Shown here one piece after another: positions 24,665 to 32,153 of a DNA stretch of 64,000 nt (its first letter is position 1; each line of letters starts with the position of its first letter). Both the position numbers and the translations under genes were made by a program. Origin of the DNA: Pygmaiobacter massiliensis (GTDB taxonomy: Bacteria > Bacillota > Clostridia > Oscillospirales > Ruminococcaceae). The notes below the pieces were generated by a model, which saw only the letters and a program-made list of their open reading frames with translations, was not told the origin of the DNA and searched no databases. Where the stretch lies: positions 637,166 through 701,165 of the forward strand of contig NZ_OAML01000003.1 in assembly GCF_900199435.1 (NCBI RefSeq). The letters run 5' to 3'.

Positions 24665-25537
24665 GTGCGAATACAAAAAGTAATCAACAATAACGTAGTA
24701 AGCTGCGTAGATGATTCCGGCCGAGAGTTAATCGCGATGGGGCGTGGGCTGGGCTTTAGCGCAAAACCCGGAATGGCATTGTTATCGGCACAGGCGGAAA
24801 AAATATTTCGCATGGAGACACAAGGCGAAACGGATCGATTCAAAGATCTTTTGGCTAGCCTTCCTCCGGAGGAAATTGAAATGTGCGCCCGCATCATCGC
24901 CTATGCCACCGAAACACTGAGCCGCCGTTTGAGCCCGAGCGTTTATTTGACGCTCACTGACCACATTGGGTTTGCAGTGCAGCGTATGAAGCAGGGGATG
25001 ATGTTCCAAAATGCGCTGCTGACAGAAGTAAAAGTGTTTTATCCGCAAGAGTTTGCTGTTGGCAAACACGCGCTGGACTTGATTGAACAAGAGCAGGGGA
25101 TTCGTTTTCCCGAAGATGAGGCCGCGAGTATTGCACTTCATCTGGTCAATGCGGAATATGAAACCTCATTAAGTGAAACACTACATATCACACAGGCCAT
25201 CAAAGGAATTCTGGAAATTATCCACCAGTACCCAGAATTGCCGATTCAAGAGGATACGCTTTATTACGATGAGCTGATTGTCCATCTGAAATTTTTAGTG
25301 ATGCGCGCATTCGAAGCAAACGAAGCCGAAGAGGGAGAACCCGCTTTTGTTGGTATGGTGCGTAAAATTTATGCTTCAGAATACCAATGCGCACGGCAGG
25401 TGGGGCGCTACCTTCAGGTGCAGTACAATCGTCCCATCACAGAAGAACAAATTGCCAACCTTGCGGTTTATTTTCACCGTGCCTGCCGTTGCAGCACAAG
25501 AACGCCGGAAGCGGGTAGGGCAAGACAGAAAGGATAG
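24665..25537 (+). CDS. licT: BglG/LicT-family transcription antiterminator
   Basis: The 290-residue regulator has an N-terminal RNA-binding CAT domain (about 1-55, starting RIQKVINNNVV) and two PTS-regulated PRD domains (about 65-170 and 170-280), each with histidines such as those in LTDHIGFAV and NLAVYFHRA. It starts with GTG at 24665, with AAGGAGG at 24651-24657. Phosphorylation by the PTS encoded just downstream should set its activity, and the RAT in its own leader makes the operon self-regulated. The gene symbol is by family only. Confidence 0.92.
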   Translation: MRIQKVINNNVVSCVDDSGRELIAMGRGLGFSAKPGMALLSAQAEKIFRMETQGETDRFKDLLASLPPEEIEMCARIIAYATETLSRRLSPSVYLTLTDHIGFAVQRMKQGMMFQNALLTEVKVFYPQEFAVGKHALDLIEQEQGIRFPEDEAASIALHLVNAEYETSLSETLHITQAIKGILEIIHQYPELPIQEDTLYYDELIVHLKFLVMRAFEANEAEEGEPAFVGMVRKIYASEYQCARQVGRYLQVQYNRPITEEQIANLAVYFHRACRCSTRTPEAGRARQKG

Positions 25538-25545
25538 CACACACA

Positions 25546-26031
25546 ATGGAATGGTTAGGGAAACTGTTTAAAAATGACGGGTACCGGTTGAGCGCCCCAG
25601 CGGCGGGCAAAGCGGTATCGGTCACCGCGGTAAAGGACGAAACCTTTAGCACCGAAATTTTGGGCAAAGGCATCGCGATTGTGCCAGAAAGTAACCGTAT
25701 TGTTGCCCCCTGCGACGCAGTTGTGGATTTGATGTTTGACACCGGGCATGCCGTCAGCTTAAAGGCGAATTTCGGCGCCGAGGTGCTGATTCACGTAGGC
25801 CTTGATACCGTCAACCTCAAAGGCAAGCACTTTACGGTGCACACTAAAACGGGCGACGTGGTAAAAGAGGGGCAGCTCCTAATCGAGTTTGACCGTGCAG
25901 CGATTGCTGCGGAAGGCTATGATACGGTCACCCCCATGGTTATCTGCAACAGCGACGAATTTAAAACCATCACCCCGCACATCGGCACCGTTGTCGCAGA
26001 GGGCGAGCCGGTTATGACGTTGAAAAAATAA
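25546..26031 (+). CDS. crr: PTS glucose-family enzyme IIA
   Basis: This 161-residue IIA(Glc)-type protein has the phospho-accepting H83 in LIHVGLDT and the second active-site H68 in TGHAV. It passes phosphate from HPr to the IIB domain. Here it is a free protein, not fused to IIBC. It starts 8 bp after licT and is followed by EI, HPr and IIBC, so one operon encodes the complete phosphorelay. Confidence 0.92.
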   Translation: MEWLGKLFKNDGYRLSAPAAGKAVSVTAVKDETFSTEILGKGIAIVPESNRIVAPCDAVVDLMFDTGHAVSLKANFGAEVLIHVGLDTVNLKGKHFTVHTKTGDVVKEGQLLIEFDRAAIAAEGYDTVTPMVICNSDEFKTITPHIGTVVAEGEPVMTLKK

Positions 26032-26059
26032 AGCCCTTGTGGCGGAAAGGGCGTGGCTT

Positions 26060-27670
26060 ATGAAACAGGGAAAAGGAATTCCGGCATTTGCAGGGATAGC
26101 GGTAGGCAAGGTATGCCTTTTGCAGCGTAATCGTCCTATAGATACTACGGGAAGCGGCGACCCGCAGCAAGAGCAGGAGAGCTTCGCACGTGCCTGCAAA
26201 GAGGCAGATGCCCAGTTAGAGCAGCTTGCCGAGCATGCCCGCAAGGACCTGGGCGAAGAACAGGTCATGATTCTTGAGGTGCAGCAGATGATGTTGCAGG
26301 ATCAAGATTTTTTGGACAATGTGACGGTGAAAATTCGAAAGGGCGCAAGTGCTGCACAGGCCGCTTTAGATGCAGGGAAAGAGTGCAGCGCAGAATTTGC
26401 AGCGCTCGACGATGAATATATGAAAGCCAGGGCAGCCGACATTCAAGATATAGCCCGTCGGCTGGCAGCAATTCTCAGCAATCAGGATGCTATTTCTTTG
26501 CCAGAGCCCGCAATTGTTTTGGCAGAAGATTTGGGCCCCAGCGAAACCATCCAGCTGCCCCGAGAGAATATTCTTGCGCTTGTAACAAAGCAAGGGTCTA
26601 CCAACAGCCACACGGCCATTCTGGCACGTACGCTGAATATCCCTTCCCTTGTGCAAACAGAGATTGAACTTTCTCCGGAGCTTGCAGGGCGGCAAATGGC
26701 GGTGGACGGATTTACCGGAACCTATACGCTTGACCCTGACGAGCAAACGATAAAAGCGCTGAATGCCTGCCGGAATGCGCAGAGTCAAAAGGTCCGGGAA
26801 CTGGAAGCATGGCGCGGCAAGCCGAGCGTTACTCAATCGGGCAAAACAGTACGAATCTATGCCAATATCGGGAATGTAGAAGATGCAAAAGCCGCAATGT
26901 GTGGGGATGCCGAAGGCATCGGGCTGTTGCGCAGCGAGTTTTTGTACCTGGGGCGCGAGGATTACCCCAATGAACAAGAACTTTACACGGCGTACCGCAG
27001 TGTAGTGGATACGATGCAGGGAAAACCGGTCATTGTCCGCACGATTGATATCGGTGCGGATAAGCGAGCGGATTATCTGGGACTAAAAGAAGAAGAAAAC
27101 CCCGCACTTGGTGAGCGTGGAATTCGGTTTTGCCTTGGCCGAGAAGATGTTTTTTGCACCGGGTTGCGTGCCATCTACCGGGCGGCGGCAGGTGGCCCTG
27201 TCAGCATCATGTTTCCGATGATTGCATCGGCGTGGGAAGTGGAAAAAGCACGCAGCATCTGCGAGAGTGTGGAAGCAGAGCTGACTGCGCAGGGCATCGC
27301 CCATGGTAAGCCGGAAATTGGCGTAATGATAGAAACGCCAGCGGCGGCAATTTGCAGTGAGCAGCTTGCGCAGATGGTGGACTTTTTTAGTGTGGGAACC
27401 AACGATTTAACTCAGTATCTGCTGGCGGCAGACCGGCAGAATGCGGCAGTGATGCCTTACTGCGATCCACATCATCCCGCGGTGCTGAATATGCTTGCCT
27501 ATATTGCTGAAAGTGCTCATAAAGCGGGCATTTGGGCAGGCATCTGCGGAGAGCTTGCTGCAGACCCACAGTTGACAGAACGCTTTTTAAAAATGGGATT
27601 TGACGAATTATCCGTAGCCCCGGGCGAGGTACTTGCCCTGCGTAAACGGGTTTGCGAAAGCGAGGTATAG
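26060..27670 (+). CDS. ptsI: PTS enzyme I (phosphoenolpyruvate-protein phosphotransferase)
   Basis: Enzyme I takes phosphate from PEP and gives it to HPr. The active histidine is H184 in TNSHTAI; the C-terminal PEP-binding barrel has GVMIETPAA and C496 in GICGELA. The ATG at 26060 (536 residues) is preferred to a GTG at 26039 because AAAGG at 26046-26050 is well spaced only for it. It is 536 residues, slightly short of the usual 570. ptsH follows after 3 bp, the reverse of the common ptsH-ptsI order. Confidence 0.93.
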   Translation: MKQGKGIPAFAGIAVGKVCLLQRNRPIDTTGSGDPQQEQESFARACKEADAQLEQLAEHARKDLGEEQVMILEVQQMMLQDQDFLDNVTVKIRKGASAAQAALDAGKECSAEFAALDDEYMKARAADIQDIARRLAAILSNQDAISLPEPAIVLAEDLGPSETIQLPRENILALVTKQGSTNSHTAILARTLNIPSLVQTEIELSPELAGRQMAVDGFTGTYTLDPDEQTIKALNACRNAQSQKVRELEAWRGKPSVTQSGKTVRIYANIGNVEDAKAAMCGDAEGIGLLRSEFLYLGREDYPNEQELYTAYRSVVDTMQGKPVIVRTIDIGADKRADYLGLKEEENPALGERGIRFCLGREDVFCTGLRAIYRAAAGGPVSIMFPMIASAWEVEKARSICESVEAELTAQGIAHGKPEIGVMIETPAAAICSEQLAQMVDFFSVGTNDLTQYLLAADRQNAAVMPYCDPHHPAVLNMLAYIAESAHKAGIWAGICGELAADPQLTERFLKMGFDELSVAPGEVLALRKRVCESEV

Positions 27671-27673
27671 CGT

Positions 27674-27931
27674 ATGAAACAGTTCACACATCTTCTCACC
27701 GACCCAGTCGGGCTTCACGCCCGACCGGCAGGCCAGCTTGCAAAGCTGGCTGCTGGGTTTGCGTGTAATATTCGGCTGGCAACGCCGGAAAATGAGGCGG
27801 ACGCCAAGCGGATTTTAGCAGTGATGAAGCTGGCGGCAAAACAAAATACTCCGCTGACCATTACCTGCGAAGGTATAGACGAAGAGATGGCTGCGGCTGC
27901 TATCAGCGAATTTTTGGCGGCAAATCTTTAA
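27674..27931 (+). CDS. ptsH: HPr phosphocarrier lacking Ser46
   Basis: The 85-residue protein has the active-site motif with H15 and R17 (GLHARPAG), so it can accept phosphate from EI. At the regulatory site, normally Lys-Ser-Ile-Met, it reads K45 R46 I L. The serine that HPr kinase phosphorylates in Firmicutes is therefore missing. Crh proteins show the opposite pattern (no His15, Ser46 present). This HPr should carry phosphate but cannot form P-Ser-HPr for CcpA-type control, if the alignment is right. Confidence 0.92.
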   Translation: MKQFTHLLTDPVGLHARPAGQLAKLAAGFACNIRLATPENEADAKRILAVMKLAAKQNTPLTITCEGIDEEMAAAAISEFLAANL

Positions 27932-28000
27932 AATGGAACGATGAACTGCTGTGGGCCGGCGGTTCTTAGGTTTATACAAAATAAGGAGGAAAGTCATATT

Positions 28001-29479
28001 ATGATGCGCTATTTGCAAAAATTGGGCAAATCTTTAATGTTGCCCGTATCGTGCCTGCCGGTGTGCGGCATTTTAATGGGTCTCGGCTATGCGCTTTGCC
28101 CGGCAACCATGCAGGGCGGCGATATCGTCGGCTTTTTGCCGACAGTAGGTTTGTTTTTGGTAAAAGCGGGCGGCGCTTTGATCGACAACATGGCCTTGCT
28201 GTTTGCGGTGGGTGTCGCAGTCGGCATGGCAGATGATCACGACGGCACCGCAGGCCTTGCGGGTCTCGTTTCTTGGTTGATGATGACCACTCTGCTCAGC
28301 ACCAGTGTTGTCACCACCATCATCCCGGCAATTGCAGAAAATCAAAGCGCAACCATTGCATTTAACAAAATTCAGAACCCGTTTATTGGCATCATCGCTG
28401 GCTTGATTGCGGGCGCTTGCTATAACCGGTTTAAGAGCACAAAGCTGCCGGATGTTCTCGCGTTCTTCAGCGGCAAACGCAGCGTTGCCATCGTAACTGC
28501 AGTAGTTTCGATTTTGGCTTCCGTTGTGCTGCTGTTCGTCTGGCCGATTCTGTTTGGTGCGCTCGTTGCCCTAGGCAAGAGCATTGTCAGCCTGGATTAT
28601 GTGGGCGCAGGCATCTACGCATTCCTCAACCGTTTACTTATCCCGACCGGCTTGCACCACGCGCTTAACAACGTATTCTGGTTTGATACAATTGGCCTCG
28701 GCGACCTCACCCACTTCTGGGCAGGCGACGTTACGGGCGCTAACAATGTCACCTGGAGCCTTGGTATGTATATGTCCGGCTTCTTCCCCTGCATGATGTT
28801 CGGTATCCCCGGTGCCGCGCTCGCCATGATTCAGAGTGCAAAAACCAATAAACGCAAACTGGCCATCGGCCTTGTTGGTTCAGCTGCACTTTGCGCATTT
28901 ATCTGCGGCGTCACCGAGCCGTTCGAGTTCGCATTTATGTTCCTTGCTCCCGGCCTGTATCTGATTTATGCACTGCTTTATGGTGTGTTCACCGTTATTA
29001 CCGGCATGCTCGGTTTCCGCGCGGGCTTCTCTTTCTCGGCAGGCCTTACCGACCTCATCTTCTCGGCACAGCTGCCCGCAGCTGCAAAAACCTGGCTCAT
29101 TCTCCCGCTGGGCCTTGCTGCTTTTGTGGTATTCTATCTTGTGTTCCGCTTTGCCATTACAAAGTTTAACCTCAAAACACCAGGGCGTGAGGACGATGAC
29201 GATGCGGCAGAGATGAAGATTGAGCTTGCCAACAACGACTATACCGGTATGGCAAGAATCATTCTCGAAGGCTGCGGCGGCGCAGCAAATATCGAGACTG
29301 CTGATAACTGCATTACCCGCCTGCGCCTTGAAGTAAAAGACCGTTTGCTGGTAGATGAAAAGAAGATTAAATCTGCCGGTGTCGCGGGTGTTATTCGTCC
29401 GGGCAAATCCAGTGTGCAGGTAGTCATTGGACCCAAGGTTCAGTTTGTAGCTGACGAGTTCAATAAACTGCTTAAATAA
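28001..29479 (+). CDS. PTS enzyme IIBC, glucose/GlcNAc family
   Basis: This 492-residue sugar permease has an N-terminal IIC membrane domain (about 1-390, starting MMRYLQKLGKSLMLPVS) with the family motif GLHHALNNVFWF. A C-terminal IIB domain follows, with phospho-cysteine C437 in ADNCITRLRLEV. AAGGAGG at 27983-27989 supports the start at 28001. nagB downstream points to N-acetylglucosamine or glucosamine as substrate, but glucose or maltose types share this architecture. Confidence 0.9.
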   Translation: MMRYLQKLGKSLMLPVSCLPVCGILMGLGYALCPATMQGGDIVGFLPTVGLFLVKAGGALIDNMALLFAVGVAVGMADDHDGTAGLAGLVSWLMMTTLLSTSVVTTIIPAIAENQSATIAFNKIQNPFIGIIAGLIAGACYNRFKSTKLPDVLAFFSGKRSVAIVTAVVSILASVVLLFVWPILFGALVALGKSIVSLDYVGAGIYAFLNRLLIPTGLHHALNNVFWFDTIGLGDLTHFWAGDVTGANNVTWSLGMYMSGFFPCMMFGIPGAALAMIQSAKTNKRKLAIGLVGSAALCAFICGVTEPFEFAFMFLAPGLYLIYALLYGVFTVITGMLGFRAGFSFSAGLTDLIFSAQLPAAAKTWLILPLGLAAFVVFYLVFRFAITKFNLKTPGREDDDDAAEMKIELANNDYTGMARIILEGCGGAANIETADNCITRLRLEVKDRLLVDEKKIKSAGVAGVIRPGKSSVQVVIGPKVQFVADEFNKLLK

Positions 29480-29872
29480 AACAATATATTAAAATGGCTT
29501 TTGGCCCACAAAGCCTTGCAAAGTCACAATAGTGCAAAATCGCACCGCAAAAACAACGGTGCGATTTTGCCGCGCTTAGGCGGCAATAAGAAAATGACTG
29601 CAAGGCAGATGAAATGGGTCTACATAATCTGAAATTTGCAGCCTGATAGCGGAACTGGATAGCGGCTGGCAAGTTAGGCACGAGCGCAATCCTCTCCTCT
29701 GCGCGCACTGATTCCTCCTTATTGTGTGCGCAGAGGAAAGGATGCTGCGAAAAGCAGGCCCAAAGCAGAGCAGAGGATATTTGCCCGCGCTTGCATGGGT
29801 GAGGAATGGCTGTGACGACAGTAGAAAAAATCGACAGCCTCGTCAAAAACAGCAGAGAGGAAAGACGGAATT
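29480..29872. other. 390-bp region between PTS operon and nagB with two hairpins
   Basis: It contains the terminator-like stem at 29534-29570 and a second imperfect stem near 29696-29738. No gene is supported, although a 39-codon frame starting at 29806 overlaps the nagB start. Confidence 0.6.
29534..29570. terminator. Stem-loop after IIBC gene
   Basis: GCAAAATCGCACCG (29534-29547) pairs with CGGTGCGATTTTGC (29557-29570) in a perfect 14-bp stem. The T-rich arm is weak, so termination efficiency is uncertain. Confidence 0.75.
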
Positions 29873-30598
29873 ATGAAAATTATTCGTGCAAAAGACTACA
29901 CCGAAATGTCGCGCAAGGCGGCTAATATCATTTCAGCACAGGTGATTATGAAGCCAAACTGCGTACTGGGCCTCGCCACCGGCGGTACCCCGCTTGGCAC
30001 CTATGCACAGCTGATTGAGTGGTACCGAAAAGGGGATCTTGATTTTGCAGAGGTCACGACAGTAAACTTAGACGAGTACCGGGGCATCAGCAAAGAAAAT
30101 CCGCAGAGCTACTGGTACTTTATGCACCAAAACTTCTTTAATCATATCAATATTCAGCCGGCCCATGTTCACCTGCCAGATGGTGCAAATTTAGATGCAC
30201 AGGCTGTTTGCGAAGGCTATGATTCGGTGATTCATGAGCTGGGCGGTATTGATTTGCAGCTGCTGGGGCTGGGCCGAGATGGGCATATTGGGTTTAACGA
30301 ACCCAACGTAGCATTTGAGCTGGGTACCCACTGTGTGGAATTGACTGAATCCACCATCGAAGCCAACAAGCGCTTTTTTGAGAGCAAAGAAGATGTGCCG
30401 CGCGAAGCTTATACTATGGGCATCAAATCTATTATGCAGGCTCGTAAAATATTGATGGTTGTCAATGGGGCAGATAAGGCGGATATTGTGAAAAAAGCCT
30501 TTTTCGGTCCAGTTACGCCAGAAGTACCAGCTTCTATTTTGCAAATGCACCCGGACTTTATCCTGGTGTTGGATCAGGAAGCAGCTGCTCAAATCTAA
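29873..30598 (+). CDS. nagB: Glucosamine-6-phosphate deaminase
   Basis: NagB turns glucosamine 6-phosphate into fructose 6-phosphate and ammonia. Catalytic residues are seen as D67 in VNLDEYR and D136, H138, E143 in GRDGHIGFNEP. The 241-residue length matches the short Gram-positive form. The ribosome binding site is GAGAGGAAAG. It has its own 300-nt leader with hairpins, so it may be separately regulated from the PTS. No nagA lies in the window. Confidence 0.95.
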   Translation: MKIIRAKDYTEMSRKAANIISAQVIMKPNCVLGLATGGTPLGTYAQLIEWYRKGDLDFAEVTTVNLDEYRGISKENPQSYWYFMHQNFFNHINIQPAHVHLPDGANLDAQAVCEGYDSVIHELGGIDLQLLGLGRDGHIGFNEPNVAFELGTHCVELTESTIEANKRFFESKEDVPREAYTMGIKSIMQARKILMVVNGADKADIVKKAFFGPVTPEVPASILQMHPDFILVLDQEAAAQI

Positions 30599-30628
30599 AT
30601 CTTTCGGCACGATGCATTCAAAATACAA

Positions 30629-30671
30629 AACTAAAGGCAGAAGCTGTTATTTGCAGCTTCTGCCTTTAGTT
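30629..30671. terminator. nagB terminator
   Basis: A perfect stem, with AACTAAAGGCAGAAGCTG (from 30629) and its complement (to 30671) around TTATTTG, is followed by a T-rich stretch. Confidence 0.92.
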
Positions 30672-30764
30672 GTTTTATGCTTTTTCGATGATATGAAACG
30701 ATGCGTTTTCTCGCGGTATGATGTGCAAGCCGATGGAATAGAAGTTTGCTATAAAGATGCTGCG

Positions 30765-32153
30765 TTACGCATTGGGCGCTGTATCCTTTGCGTCAAGGTT
30801 CAGCTCGCCGCGTTCGTGCAGATCAGCTAGAATGCGGTCGTACATCTCTTTATTGATTTTAAATTTAAAGCGATAGATAAGGTAGCCGGTAACAATAAAG
30901 ACAAGCGGTAAAAGCAGCATTACGAGTTTAATGATTAATTTGCCGCCGTCGTCAATTGCAACTGCGGCAGTGTCTCCGGTTTTGATGCCGGCCCAAACCA
31001 GCGCCAAGCTGACAAAGCCCATGGATACTGCACCGCCGATTTTATTGATGAATGGCTGTACCGAAAGGGTAATGCTCTCGTTGCGCTTATGTAATTTCCA
31101 TTGCCCATATTCGATGGTGTCTTCTAAGAACATCAGCATCAGCAGTTGAATAAAAGCTTCGCCGACAAAGAGCAGCAGCGCTGCCACTACCACTAGTGCA
31201 AGGCTTTGGTCTGCAAAGAAGAATACCAGATACCCCGCGATGACCAAAAAAGTAGAGTAAAGGTACAGCTTTTCGCGCGGGAGACGCTTCGAAAAGAAGG
31301 GGAAAACCGTAAGGGCGGAAAGTTGGGCTACACCAACCACAGCCGCGAGCACAGCGTACATATCCTTGTTGCCAAAAACGTACTGCATATAGTAGATAGA
31401 GAAAGTCGTGGTTGTCATATAGCCGATGGTGAACAGAGACATGGAGAGTGCTGTCCAAAGCAGTTGATCGTTTTTACCGATAACCACCCACATATCACGC
31501 AAAGAAGTTTTCTCTTCTTCTTTAAACATTGTGGTTTTTTCTTTAACACCCAGAAGAGTGAACAGCTGGAACAGCAGCATCAGCACCGTTACGGTGAGCG
31601 CAACGAGGAACCATGCCTTTGGGGTGTTGCCAAGGCCGCGGGTAATCGGCTCCCAGCCTACCATAATGGCAAACATACCGATGTTTGCGCAGATGCGGGC
31701 AAAAGCGCCCATGTTTTCGCGTACTTTCTGGTCTACACTCAGCGAAGGAAGCATCGACCAATAGGCAATATCATTGAGCCCATAGAAAATATCCCAAAGG
31801 ATGTAAGCAATAGCAAAGATGGCCACAAACCAGTAGTTACGCAGGCCAAAATCAGTAAAAAGTACAAGATAGCAGGCGGCGCCTGCCAGTGCGCCAAACA
31901 GCATTGGTGGTTTGAATTTTCCATGTTTGGAGCGGCAGTTGTCTACCAGCAGCCCCATAAAAGGATCATTGAGTGCATCAAACACCCGCAGCACAGTGAA
32001 AACCAGGCTAGTTGCCACAAAAACCCCAATGGGCAGCTGCATCACATTCGAAAGATAATAAATCAGCGCGTTCGCCTCGAGCGCATAGAACATATCCCGA
32101 CCGACGGTGCCGAGACCAAAAAAGATCATATTCCGTCTGTCCAGTTTCGTCAT
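30765..32153 (-). CDS. GPH-family glycoside:cation symporter
   Basis: This 462-residue protein has twelve hydrophobic segments and is of the MelB/GPH type: a charged N-terminal segment, then the conserved DALNDPFMGLLVDN loop after helix 2. It imports glycosides with a cation. It is the last gene of the minus-strand glycosidase operon, overlapping the alpha-galactosidase gene by 4 bp. The unit therefore imports an alpha-galactoside or mixed oligosaccharide without phosphorylation. Confidence 0.9.
   Translation of the reverse strand: MTKLDRRNMIFFGLGTVGRDMFYALEANALIYYLSNVMQLPIGVFVATSLVFTVLRVFDALNDPFMGLLVDNCRSKHGKFKPPMLFGALAGAACYLVLFTDFGLRNYWFVAIFAIAYILWDIFYGLNDIAYWSMLPSLSVDQKVRENMGAFARICANIGMFAIMVGWEPITRGLGNTPKAWFLVALTVTVLMLLFQLFTLLGVKEKTTMFKEEEKTSLRDMWVVIGKNDQLLWTALSMSLFTIGYMTTTTFSIYYMQYVFGNKDMYAVLAAVVGVAQLSALTVFPFFSKRLPREKLYLYSTFLVIAGYLVFFFADQSLALVVVAALLLFVGEAFIQLLMLMFLEDTIEYGQWKLHKRNESITLSVQPFINKIGGAVSMGFVSLALVWAGIKTGDTAAVAIDDGGKLIIKLVMLLLPLVFIVTGYLIYRFKFKINKEMYDRILADLHERGELNLDAKDTAPNA

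Noticed and set aside
29806-29922. Possible leader peptide overlapping the nagB start
   Set aside because: A 39-codon frame exists, but its ribosome binding site is too close to the start and the nagB site itself is strong; chance is more likely.
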